This document shows positions 1-6,559 of a stretch of 8,156 nt of DNA, piece by piece. The notes beneath the pieces are model-generated. The model searched no databases. It was not told the DNA's origin and saw only the letters and a program-made list of their open reading frames with translations. Numbering within the stretch: position 1 is the stretch's first letter; the number at the start of each line of letters is the position of its first letter. Source of the DNA: JAGLSB01 sp023135955 (GTDB lineage Bacteria; Bacteroidota; Bacteroidia; Bacteroidales; GCA-2748055); NCBI GenBank assembly GCA_030673645.1, contig DAOVIO010000174.1, forward strand, positions 1 through 8,156, in the 5' to 3' direction. The position numbers and the translations under genes are program-made.

Positions 1-355
1 GCTTGTCCGGAGGCCCCGGATCCTGCTGATGAATTTATTGTAACATCAGGACGGCTAATATAACCGCTACCAGTGTTTGTCACTGTAAAGTCAGTTACAG
101 AATACGACATGGTTACTGTTGCGGATGCCTGATCTCCATAGATTCCATCTCCTACATTATTATAAATAGATATTGATGGAGTACCACTGTATCCACTACC
201 AGATTCAACTACATCTATAGATGTTACCCGTCCGTCTACCAAATTGGCAACTACTTCTGCTTGAGTTCCCATAGGGTTATTAGGTGCAGAAACAGCCAAC
301 AATGGTGGTTGTGTATATCCTGTACCAACTGTGTTTATGTCAACCGACATAATTC
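1..355 (-). repeat. Tandem protein repeats of about 42-43 residues with a G-[ST]-G-Y core
   Basis: Within the lipoprotein, three units share a V-x3-G-[ST]-G-Y-x3-P-x-[VIL]-x-[IV] pattern. The cores are GTGY (residues 339-342), GSGY (381-384) and GSGY (424-427), so spacing is 42 and 43 residues. Between cores lie small-residue stretches with alternating Ala/Val (for example QASATVT), as expected of short beta-strands. The third unit is cut by the window edge, so the total number is unknown. Similar 'GSGYTSAPTVTI' units are common in large bacterial and phage surface proteins, where they build repetitive beta structures. The DNA copies have diverged, so this is not a recent duplication. Confidence 0.75.
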
Positions 356-1340
356 CTGACTCACCAACTTCTGCAGTAGCACTAGCATTTAAATCAGGAG
401 CTGCTGCTACCGAACCATCAGGATCAGAAAATTCAGCATATGCACCAGGAACATCGGGAATATTACTTACTGAGTAACCGGAACTAAAATAAGTGCGAAC
501 ACTTTGTACTCCGGTAACCCGCTCGCTATTTAATTCATTTAATAAAATAGACTGATCGACTGCGTATTCCGATACTTCAAGTTCAACCTCAAGCCCGGCT
601 GGGGTTGATGGAACGACAAGAGAATATACTCCGCTTGCATCAGTTACATCTGTACTCTGTGTACCATGATAAACAGATGATAATATCGTACCATTTAAAT
701 TATCACAATCATCGCAATACATATAAAGATTTTCAGGCTGAATGTTTGCAAGAACATTTATTCCTGCCAACTTTTCTTTTTCTTTATTTGTTAAATCAGA
801 ATTTAAGGTAACAACCCCTTCAATAGTAGCAAGGTTATCTGTTGTTGAATAAACCGGGACCATTGTTGCCATATTCCGCAGAACGTTGTAAAAGGTGTCG
901 GTACCGCTATCCGAAACAATCATTGCTTCTACACCCGCTACAAAATCGACACTGGTAAAACCAGGAGCTGTAACAGTTACTGCTAAATTACCGACACGTA
1001 AATCGGGAAATACAACCATCCCATTTTCAGTTGTTGTATCACTTTCAATTACACCATGCTGAGCAATTGTAACAACTGCCCCGCTAACGCTTGAGATGGC
1101 TTTTTTTCCTTCTGTAGCATCACTCATATTCACAACATTTACTGTGTAATGAATAACGCCTGCCATTCTTTGAAGAGAGTCTCTTAAATTTGCCAGCGAA
1201 TCTGTTAATTCAGATAATTCTAACATATCGCCTTGCGCTTCAATAGCTTTTTCCACTGTGAACTCGTCACGTTCACAAGAAAATACAATTAATACCCCGG
1301 CTACTAATAAGAAGAGGGGGTTTAAGATCCATTTTTTCAT
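1..1340 (-). CDS. Surface lipoprotein with carboxypeptidase-regulatory-like domains and GSGY repeats (3' end missing)
   Basis: An open frame of 446 codons runs from the ATG at 1340 to the window edge with no stop. Residues 1-21 form a lipoprotein signal (MKK, a hydrophobic stretch, then VFSC); Cys22 is the likely lipidated residue. It is followed by E-R-D-E, resembling the acidic export signal that sends Bacteroidota lipoproteins to the cell surface (family knowledge; surface location is inference). Residues 28-60 are Leu/Ala-rich and probably helical or coiled coil. Residues about 64-165 and 170-260 look like two beta-sandwich domains of the carboxypeptidase-regulatory or Big type: a G-x-V-V start, then an 'ENG/ASG' turn, F/Y and an aromatic-hydrophobic strand. 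CDDC at 209-212 could bind metal or form disulfides. From residue 330 onward there are GSGY repeats. Function is unknown; an adhesin-like or matrix role is plausible. No gene partner is visible upstream. Confidence 0.85.
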   Translation of the reverse strand, partial: MKKWILNPLFLLVAGVLIVFSCERDEFTVEKAIEAQGDMLELSELTDSLANLRDSLQRMAGVIHYTVNVVNMSDATEGKKAISSVSGAVVTIAQHGVIESDTTTENGMVVFPDLRVGNLAVTVTAPGFTSVDFVAGVEAMIVSDSGTDTFYNVLRNMATMVPVYSTTDNLATIEGVVTLNSDLTNKEKEKLAGINVLANIQPENLYMYCDDCDNLNGTILSSVYHGTQSTDVTDASGVYSLVVPSTPAGLEVELEVSEYAVDQSILLNELNSERVTGVQSVRTYFSSGYSVSNIPDVPGAYAEFSDPDGSVAAAPDLNASATAEVGESGIMSVDINTVGTGYTQPPLLAVSAPNNPMGTQAEVVANLVDGRVTSIDVVESGSGYSGTPSISIYNNVGDGIYGDQASATVTMSYSVTDFTVTNTGSGYISRPDVTINSSAGSGASGQ

Positions 1341-1429
1341 ACGCTAGATAGTTTTATTGTTAAGGGAAATTTGTAAGCATTATAAAAAACAAACTCAATT
1401 TTATTTCTTAAAAAGAATCAAAATCTATA

Positions 1430-1460
1430 TAAAGATAAATTTTTTTTTGACTTTGCCAAA
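1430..1460 (-). promoter_or_regulatory. Candidate Bacteroidota -33/-7 promoter for the lipoprotein gene
   Basis: Reading the minus strand, TTTG (1460-1457) is followed after 19 bases by TATCTTTA (1437-1430), which matches TAnnTTTG except at its last base. This is the spacing expected for the primary sigma factor of Bacteroidota. Transcription would start around 1423, giving a leader of about 80 bases before the ATG at 1340. The region is very AT-rich, so a chance match is possible. Confidence 0.35.
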
Positions 1461-1647
1461 AATAACCCTCATATTCTTTGCATATCTCGATACTTTTATA
1501 ACTTTCAGATTATAAATATTATAACTTTAGGCATTTCACTTATATTGGGCGTTAAAAGCTTATTTATAGTATGCCATACGGGAAAATATAATAATAATTT
1601 TATGTGCTAAAACCAACTTTCAAATTAACAGTTGTTATGGATTAAAA

Positions 1648-1683
1648 GCCTAGTTTAATCCTGTGCAGGATACATTTTAAGGC
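1648..1683. repeat. Imperfect inverted repeat with a perfect ATCCTG/CAGGAT core
   Basis: ATCCTG (1658-1663) and CAGGAT (1666-1671) form perfect 6-base arms around a 2-base centre. GCCT (1648-1651) and AGGC (1680-1683) add a second outer pair of arms; the bases between do not pair well. As DNA this could be an operator for a dimeric regulator; as RNA the 2-base loop is too tight for the full stem. No T-run follows, so it is not an obvious terminator. It lies about 250 bases before the sulfatase start. Confidence 0.45.
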
Positions 1684-1738
1684 AATTATATAACTATTGG
1701 TGGAATTACCTGATCGAAGCTTTCAAATTGCAAGTTAT

Positions 1739-1770
1739 AAAGTATAACTACTTTTTGTAAATTATACTTT
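1739..1770. repeat. Perfect 9-base inverted repeat upstream of the sulfatase gene
   Basis: AAAGTATAA (1739-1747) and TTATACTTT (1762-1770) are exact reverse complements separated by 14 bases that contain a TTTTTG. The position, about 165 bases before the sulfatase start, would fit an operator, but the composition is almost entirely A and T, so coincidence is a real alternative. Confidence 0.4.
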
Positions 1771-1933
1771 TCATTTCAATTTAGAATTTGATAGAGCATA
1801 TATATTTTAAGTGAGGGCACTACAACAAAAAGTTAATTTTACTATATTTATGGAGCACTGTTGATCAACCTGAATACAAATAACCTGTGTTAGTATTACT
1901 GATTGTGACCACAAACAATAAATTTGCAAGAAA

Positions 1934-3415
1934 ATGAATGATAATTTACGTCTTATAATTCGCCGTACCATAGGGGCATTAATTTGTGTATTTGAATTTT
2001 CCCTATTAATGGTCAAAGGGCAGGCCGAAGAAACTCCTCCTAATATCATTTTCATCATTAGTGATCAGATGAGGGGAGATGCCATGGGAATTACCGGCAA
2101 TAAGAACGCCAGGACTCCAAATCTTGATAAGCTGGCAGAAAATGGTGTCATGATGAGGAATAATTTCTCAAACAACCCGGTTTGCCTGCCTTCTCGCGTC
2201 TCCATGTTCAGCGGTTTGTATCCTCATCAAACCGGCATTTTGTGCAATAAATCCAAGGGTGACAAGTTATCTTTTGAAGGATCCCTGTCCTGGTATTTTA
2301 AACAGGCTGACTATCAAATTGCATACGTAGGCAAAAATCATACTTATAAAAACAATGCATTTGAACACTTCGACTATTCAAGCATTCGGGCCAGGGAAGA
2401 ATTCAGAGCTTATAGTAAATATGTGCCTCCTTTCTGGCATTCAGATCTTCTCTGGCCTGAAGAAGATTGCAATCCACGGAAAAATACTGATGAGGCAATT
2501 AATTTTATTAATCAGAACCCGGACACACAACCCTTTTTTCTTCATATCAGTTACTTCGATCCGCATCCACCATATATGGCTCCTGCTGAATTTACGCAAC
2601 ATTATTCCTCAGAATCCATAGAATTACCCGAATACATTGATCCTTCAAAGCTAGGACAACGGTTGGCCGATCAGCAAAAGGCCTTACATTATGACAAAAT
2701 TACAGACGCCGATCTGAAGGAGACTATGCGGTATTATTATGCTTCTGTTGAGTGGGGTGTCGATTATCAGGTCGGCAGGATTATGGAGGCTCTTGAAGAA
2801 AAAGGAATTGAAGACAATACAGTTCTTGTATTTACTTCCGACCATGGCGATTTTATGGGGGAATTCAGGATGGTAAGAAAAGGGATGTTCATGTACGATG
2901 CCCTGATGAATGTACCTTTGATCTGGTATGCTCCCGGGCGAATTAAAGATGGACTGGAGGCTGAAAATATAAGCCAGAGTGCTGATATTTTTCCGACTTT
3001 ACTAGACTTTGCTGAGATTGAAATACCATCCGGACTGGTTGGCCGTTCACTTCGCGGTGTTCTTGAGGGAGAAGAACTGCACAACGATGATCGCTTTATT
3101 ATAGCCTCGGCATCCTACAGTGAATTACCAGAAGACTACTGGCTCAACCCTGAACCATATTTCAATAAGGATAGTGAAGTTCCTTTTCACACAAGGGTTG
3201 AAAAACTTACCTGGCAAGACGAACACCAGACATATATGGTCAGGGACTTGAATTGGAAACTGATTATCAGCGATACGGATGAACCTGAGCTATATTTTAT
3301 GGACGGTGGACATGTAGAACGGGAAAATCTCTATGGCAAACCGGAGTATGAGAAAAAATATCTGGAACTAATGAAAGAACTCAATTCTGTTCTTAAGAAA
3401 ACTATAACTAAATAA
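1934..3415 (+). CDS. Secreted Cys-type sulfatase (formylglycine-dependent, S1-like)
   Basis: This 493-residue protein hydrolyses sulfate esters. Residues 10-31 form a Sec signal peptide (RR, then a hydrophobic core; cleavage likely after GQA at 29-31), so it acts in the periplasm or outside. Alkaline-phosphatase-fold sulfatase motifs appear in order: SDQ (43-45, metal ligands), C84-L-P-S-R88 (the CxPSR sequence whose Cys is oxidised to formylglycine), GKNHT with K134 and H136, DPHPPY with H211, SDHGD with D303 and H304, and K316. All expected catalytic residues are present, so it should be active if matured. Length is normal for S1 sulfatases. The substrate cannot be read; glycan or aryl/alkyl sulfates are possible. 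No maturase (anSME) or SusC/SusD pair is in view. It converges on the sulfotransferase operon with a 68-base gap. By eye, parts of it are more GC-rich than the operon genes. Confidence 0.92.
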   Translation: MNDNLRLIIRRTIGALICVFEFSLLMVKGQAEETPPNIIFIISDQMRGDAMGITGNKNARTPNLDKLAENGVMMRNNFSNNPVCLPSRVSMFSGLYPHQTGILCNKSKGDKLSFEGSLSWYFKQADYQIAYVGKNHTYKNNAFEHFDYSSIRAREEFRAYSKYVPPFWHSDLLWPEEDCNPRKNTDEAINFINQNPDTQPFFLHISYFDPHPPYMAPAEFTQHYSSESIELPEYIDPSKLGQRLADQQKALHYDKITDADLKETMRYYYASVEWGVDYQVGRIMEALEEKGIEDNTVLVFTSDHGDFMGEFRMVRKGMFMYDALMNVPLIWYAPGRIKDGLEAENISQSADIFPTLLDFAEIEIPSGLVGRSLRGVLEGEELHNDDRFIIASASYSELPEDYWLNPEPYFNKDSEVPFHTRVEKLTWQDEHQTYMVRDLNWKLIISDTDEPELYFMDGGHVERENLYGKPEYEKKYLELMKELNSVLKKTITK

Positions 3416-3483
3416 ATGCATAGAAACTTATCCTTCATCACGATTACGTTGGAAAAATCCCTCCTTTTTACAAAGAATATTTC

Positions 3484-4860
3484 TTAACTATTGCCTAATT
3501 GCCTATATAATTCCTGAGCTATGTCATATACATCATTAGAAAACTCGTCATCAGTCTTTCTTCTGTTATTGAATGATTTGTAATCCGGAAGATCAGAAGC
3601 TATTTCTATTTTCTTAAGTATGGTTTCAATTGTTTCTTTTGGATTTTTACAGTATGAGTTGTAATTGATTAAGACTGTATTGGGATGACTAATAGTTAAA
3701 ACATATCTATAATAGTTTATCCAGATTTTTAACCAAAAGTCCATTTTCTCTTTATCATCATAATTGTTCTCTTCTGAATTGCAGAATATATAAGGTTTTT
3801 GATTCAAACCAAACTCATGGTGCCCTAACCAGTTCATATATTCTAGCACAAACGGATCTTCTTTTTGAAGTTTCTTATAATCACGGTGTTTCTCCAATAA
3901 TGATGCAGCATGTGTTAAGGGATCACGATACAATATCACCATTACAAAATCATTATTAAACTTCCTTAAAGATTTGTATCGCAATAAAAAATTGTTGTTT
4001 TTTGCCAGATATATCTTACTATTATCAAGCTTAATAATACTTTGGTAATCCAGATAATCAATATAATCTTCCTGTGATATTGAATATTCTGATAAATATA
4101 AATCTTCTACAAAGGAGTCATTTGCTTTTACTTTAAAAAAGAACTCTTCAAGAGCTTCGTTTGAGTCCAGGCCGATCATCATCCCATCTTTGTGACTTCG
4201 TTCTATAAGTTTTTTGCTTTTTGGTTTGTAGAATCTTGCCCAAAAGTTCGGACACATCAGAAAAGGCATATTTGCGTAATTTAGTGAAACAAAATCACTG
4301 ATTTTGGATAAATCAGTCATTAAGCTGGTTGTTCCGGCTCTGGCTAGTCCTGAAATAATAACAAAGTCATTTCTCTTTCTAATATTCTTCTTGGTGATCT
4401 TCTTTGATTCCTGTTTGAATAATCTATAAGCAATATTGTAATTATTCAAAGCCAGCCTGTGTAATAATTGGGATAGTTCAGAATAACTGTAATTAGTCTT
4501 TTTTTCAAGAGGCAGAAAAAAAGCTACTGTTGCTCCTAAAGAAATAGATAGTATTGAATAAAATGAAGAAGAATCCAGATTGTTATTATCTGCTCGGGTT
4601 ATTAAATAATAGATTACAACCGGAATGCTGCCAGAGGCAAATGCAATAATGACAGCAAACAGCATTTTTATAAGTGAAATTACCAGGTTCCTGGTGCTTT
4701 TCTGAACTAGCTTAATTTTCGCTTCTTCATCAATATCCGATAATAGTTTATCTACTAATGCAACACTATTTTCTGCTAAAGTATAAAAAGCAAACCTTTT
4801 AAGGCGAATTATAAAGGCTATCAAAAAAAAGCTTATGAACAATACTGAATAATATAGCAT
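3484..4860 (-). CDS. Membrane-anchored PAPS-type sulfotransferase
   Basis: This 458-residue protein has an N-terminal membrane part and a C-terminal sulfotransferase domain. Hydrophobic spans lie at about 3-18, 59-88 and 102-119. Basic residues after span 1 (R19, K21, R22) and after span 3 (E-K-K) place the catalytic domain in the cytoplasm (inference from the positive-inside rule). Domain hallmarks are SGLARAGTTS (170-179), the 5'-phosphosulfate-binding loop; the LAKNNNFLLR segment (285-294), resembling the family's 'K-N-P-x-N' element; and ILYRDPLTHAAS (309-320), the 3'-phosphate-binding R-D-P...S motif. Acidic residues at 235-239 could include the catalytic base. Such enzymes move sulfate from PAPS to a hydroxyl or amine; the acceptor is unknown, and a membrane-associated one would fit the anchor. 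Its ATG shares one base with the stop of the small upstream gene (TAATG), so it is probably translationally coupled. It is the last gene of the operon. Confidence 0.88.
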   Translation of the reverse strand: MLYYSVLFISFFLIAFIIRLKRFAFYTLAENSVALVDKLLSDIDEEAKIKLVQKSTRNLVISLIKMLFAVIIAFASGSIPVVIYYLITRADNNNLDSSSFYSILSISLGATVAFFLPLEKKTNYSYSELSQLLHRLALNNYNIAYRLFKQESKKITKKNIRKRNDFVIISGLARAGTTSLMTDLSKISDFVSLNYANMPFLMCPNFWARFYKPKSKKLIERSHKDGMMIGLDSNEALEEFFFKVKANDSFVEDLYLSEYSISQEDYIDYLDYQSIIKLDNSKIYLAKNNNFLLRYKSLRKFNNDFVMVILYRDPLTHAASLLEKHRDYKKLQKEDPFVLEYMNWLGHHEFGLNQKPYIFCNSEENNYDDKEKMDFWLKIWINYYRYVLTISHPNTVLINYNSYCKNPKETIETILKKIEIASDLPDYKSFNNRRKTDDEFSNDVYDIAQELYRQLGNS

Positions 4861-5006
4861 TATTTCTTTTTCATCTTTTTAAAGAAATGCCTGATCTTCA
4901 GCCAGAAAATATAAGCAAATGCAAATATTACAATGCCTCCTATAATAAATATTAGGATGATTGCCCCAACACCAAGTCCGGGCCCTATGTATAATATATC
5001 AATCAT
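4860..5006 (-). CDS. 48-residue single-span membrane protein with an IGPGLG motif
   Basis: The frame opens with ATG at 5006 and ends with TAA at 4862-4860. The protein starts MIDILYIGPGLGVGAI, has one long hydrophobic span (about residues 11-35, rich in Ile, Gly and Phe) and ends in a strongly basic tail (KIRHFFKKMKKK), so the C-terminus should be cytoplasmic and the N-terminus periplasmic. Its start overlaps the end of the arylsulfotransferase-like gene by 8 bases (ATGATTGA) and its stop overlaps the sulfotransferase start by 1 base. Both overlaps, together with the regular membrane-protein pattern, support a real gene. The Gly-rich GPGLGVG at the head of the span could favour helix packing. 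I do not recognise a named family. An accessory role linking the two sulfotransferases in the membrane is a guess from position. Confidence 0.8.
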   Translation of the reverse strand: MIDILYIGPGLGVGAIILIFIIGGIVIFAFAYIFWLKIRHFFKKMKKK

Positions 5007-6270
5007 TTTTCTTAATTACTCTATTCCAATTTGGCAAATGATGGTATCCTTCATGTTGTGATTTTAAAACATTTTTATATAAAATACTATCATCTTTTAT
5101 AATCCAGATCAACCCGGTATTTTGCTCTTCAACAAAATATGTTGAAGGGTCTGTAAATTCCATAAGGCCTTCAGTATAAGTGAAAATTTTATTTGCTCTG
5201 AAAACGGAATCTCCAATAAATGACAAACTATCGTTGCCAAAATCATAACGTACAATATTTGAGTAAAAATCACCTGCAATTTCAAGCCTGCTTGAGTCTT
5301 CTGGAGGTGGTTTACTGTCGTCAGAAAACACTGTATAATAGTTATTATTAAATATCACCAGAGTGCTGTCATTTAAAAAATCAACATCGTGCTGACTAAC
5401 GAATGGCCCTTCAAGAATATCCATCACTTTGTTTGTTGAAGGTCTGTAATGCATTATAAATGAGGGATTTTTTGCACTAATGAATAAATCTCCTTCTTTA
5501 TAATAGTGTGTTGACTTAAGTGCCGGTTCAATATCATTAATATGAAGTGGATCACTAATATTTGCCGATTTTATTAGGTAATTGGAAAGGTTGTTCTCAG
5601 TTAGTATTTTGGTTATCGAATTGTGATATAGTATTCTGCCGGTTTCAGCATCGACCTTAGTTATATAATCATCTTTAAAAAAAATACTTTTGCGATTAAG
5701 TTTATATACTCCAGTTGCATAATGCACAGGCTCCCAAGAACATATCCAGATATCTCCGTTGCTATCCAGGTTCATGGAGTGGTGGGCATAAACACTATCC
5801 TGTTTCCATATTATATTTTTGAGGGAATCAATCCTTCTTATGCCTGAAACACCATCGAATGAGTAAACAAGTGATTTTTCAGGAAAAACTAAAGGGTTTA
5901 TTATCCTGATATGTTCCATATATGGATTATCAACTGTCCATTTATGTAGTACTGAATCATTTTTTAGGTTAAACAATACAATCGATCGTGAATCGCTTGT
6001 GTCGGAATATGTTGACAATATAATAAAGTCAGAATCAAGATTGTTTATTGATTTAAAATCCTCAGGCGTGGGGACAAATGTTTTTGGCAGGGTTTTAACC
6101 TCTTCAATGGATTGTGAAAAAAGGTCAGGGAAAGAATACATGAATTTCACAGGCTCTGTTAAAAACCCAAATTTTTTATCTCCTGTTGAAATGTGGACAG
6201 CAATCCAGCCAAATATGGAAAGGGTAAATAAAAAGATAACTATTAAGGAAAATGTTTTAAGTACTTTCAT
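4999..6270 (-). CDS. Arylsulfotransferase (ASST)-like membrane-anchored beta-propeller protein
   Basis: Taking the ATG at 6270, the protein has 423 residues. Residues 6-28 form a signal anchor after a basic start (MKVLK), so the rest is periplasmic. The body is rich in short beta-strands with D/N-G turns, as in propellers. Three His motifs in ASST order are visible: H163-H164 (AHHSMNLDSNGDIW), DPLHIND with H243, and SQHDVDFLNDSTLVIFNNN with H294, the counterpart of the catalytic His of E. coli AssT (my alignment from memory). ASST enzymes move sulfate from an aryl sulfate donor to a phenol or other acceptor without PAPS. Two oddities: the Arg that binds sulfate in AssT seems to be Lys267 (ISAKN), and there is only one Cys (177), so the disulfide of E. 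coli AssT cannot form. GGTGA lies 8 bases before the ATG. It is first in the operon. Classification rests on motifs only; a non-catalytic propeller is the alternative. Confidence 0.75.
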   Translation of the reverse strand: MKVLKTFSLIVIFLFTLSIFGWIAVHISTGDKKFGFLTEPVKFMYSFPDLFSQSIEEVKTLPKTFVPTPEDFKSINNLDSDFIILSTYSDTSDSRSIVLFNLKNDSVLHKWTVDNPYMEHIRIINPLVFPEKSLVYSFDGVSGIRRIDSLKNIIWKQDSVYAHHSMNLDSNGDIWICSWEPVHYATGVYKLNRKSIFFKDDYITKVDAETGRILYHNSITKILTENNLSNYLIKSANISDPLHINDIEPALKSTHYYKEGDLFISAKNPSFIMHYRPSTNKVMDILEGPFVSQHDVDFLNDSTLVIFNNNYYTVFSDDSKPPPEDSSRLEIAGDFYSNIVRYDFGNDSLSFIGDSVFRANKIFTYTEGLMEFTDPSTYFVEEQNTGLIWIIKDDSILYKNVLKSQHEGYHHLPNWNRVIKKND

Positions 6271-6300
6271 ATTAAAAATCACCAAAAATTTAATGAGAAA

Positions 6301-6330
6301 CAAAAATATAAATAAATTCCAGATTCTAAA
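6301..6330 (-). promoter_or_regulatory. Candidate promoter for the sulfotransferase operon
   Basis: On the minus strand TATTTTTG (6308-6301) matches the -7 consensus TAnnTTTG exactly. A TTTA (6330-6327), one base off TTTG, lies 18 bases upstream. Transcription would begin near 6295, about 25 bases before the ATG at 6270. The in-frame TTG at 6303-6301, which would extend the ASST-like protein by 11 residues, is part of this box, so it is unlikely to be translated. Confidence 0.5.
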
Positions 6331-6475
6331 TATCGTCTGAGATTAATAAATCAGTTATAACCAACTCACTCAACTTATAAAGGAGGGTTTTCATAAAAAC
6401 ATTATGAAACAATTCTCCTTGCATATATTGGGATGTTTCATAAATATAAGAATTATATTTAATTTGATCCTTCAT
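6326..6475 (-). CDS. Possible 49-residue small protein, uncertain
   Basis: An ATG at 6475 opens a 49-codon frame ending in TAG at 6328-6326, upstream of and in the same direction as the sulfotransferase operon. The product begins MKDQIKYNSY and has a Leu-rich, probably helical second half (MKTLLYKLSELVITDLL). It has no signal peptide, no membrane span and no motif I recognise. There is no Shine-Dalgarno, and the frame covers the TTTCATAA inverted repeats and ends beside the operon promoter, which argues for non-coding DNA. A leader peptide, a gene remnant or a chance frame are all possible. Confidence 0.2.
   Translation of the reverse strand: MKDQIKYNSYIYETSQYMQGELFHNVFMKTLLYKLSELVITDLLISDDI
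6389..6443. repeat. Three alternating copies of the octamer TTTCATAA in a divergent promoter region
   Basis: TTTCATAA occurs at 6389-6396 (plus), as TTATGAAA at 6402-6409 (minus), and again at 6436-6443 (plus). The first pair forms a perfect 8-base inverted repeat with a 5-base centre. The second and third copies pair over 9 bases (TTATGAAAC at 6402-6410 with GTTTCATAA at 6435-6443). A shorter TGAAACAAT is shared by 6405-6413 and a site near 6522. It lies between the divergent sulfotransferase operon and the ATPase gene, a natural place for an operator; regulation is inferred. Confidence 0.5.
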
Positions 6476-6559
6476 ACGGAATAATTGATTTCCAATGCAG
6501 AAGATATAAATGAAAATACTTGTGAAACAATATGTCAAATCATTCTTTGTTATTTATAC

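Larger units (their letters stand above)
1341..1933. other. AT-rich intergenic region between divergent genes
   Basis: This 593-base spacer separates the starts of the lipoprotein (minus) and the sulfatase (plus), so it must hold both promoters. I see no convincing coding frame in it. It contains a likely minus-strand promoter near 1430-1460; a direct repeat TATAACTTT at 1497-1505 and 1520-1528; CTTTCAAATT at 1617-1626 and again at 1720-1729; and two inverted repeats listed separately. Near the sulfatase there is TTGTG-AC-CACAA at 1903-1914. I could not find a plus-strand promoter with good spacing. TTTG at 1754-1757 with TAGAATTTG at 1782-1790 is the nearest candidate, but its spacer of 24 bases and the extra base in the -7 box are poor. 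Confidence 0.7.

Noticed and set aside
605..811. Plus-strand 68-codon frame within the lipoprotein gene
   Set aside because: It is antisense to a continuous 446-codon lipoprotein frame with clear domain patterns.
1807..2058. Minus-strand 83-codon frame over the sulfatase start
   Set aside because: Much of it is antisense to the sulfatase signal peptide and first metal-binding motif; it shows no domain or signal of its own.
2355..3084. Frames inside the sulfatase (88 codons plus, 105 codons minus)
   Set aside because: They overlap conserved sulfatase motifs in other frames and their translations look like low-complexity shadows.
3416..3483. Terminator between the convergent sulfatase and sulfotransferase genes
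   Set aside because: AAAAA/TTTTT around a 7-base loop and AAGAA/TTCTT near the stop are possible stems, but they have no GC pairs and no convincing T-run, so I did not call a terminator.
6271..6303. Upstream TTG start for the ASST-like protein
   Set aside because: The TTG is the end of an exact -7 promoter box. The ATG at 6270 has a basic-plus-hydrophobic signal anchor right after it and GGTGA upstream.
5999..6340. Plus-strand 113-codon frame
   Set aside because: It is antisense to the N-terminal part of the ASST-like protein and its promoter, with no recognisable protein feature.
6476..6538. TTG-started 70-codon version of the small minus-strand frame
   Set aside because: The added 21 residues rest on a TTG with no ribosome binding site. 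Even the shorter ATG version is doubtful.
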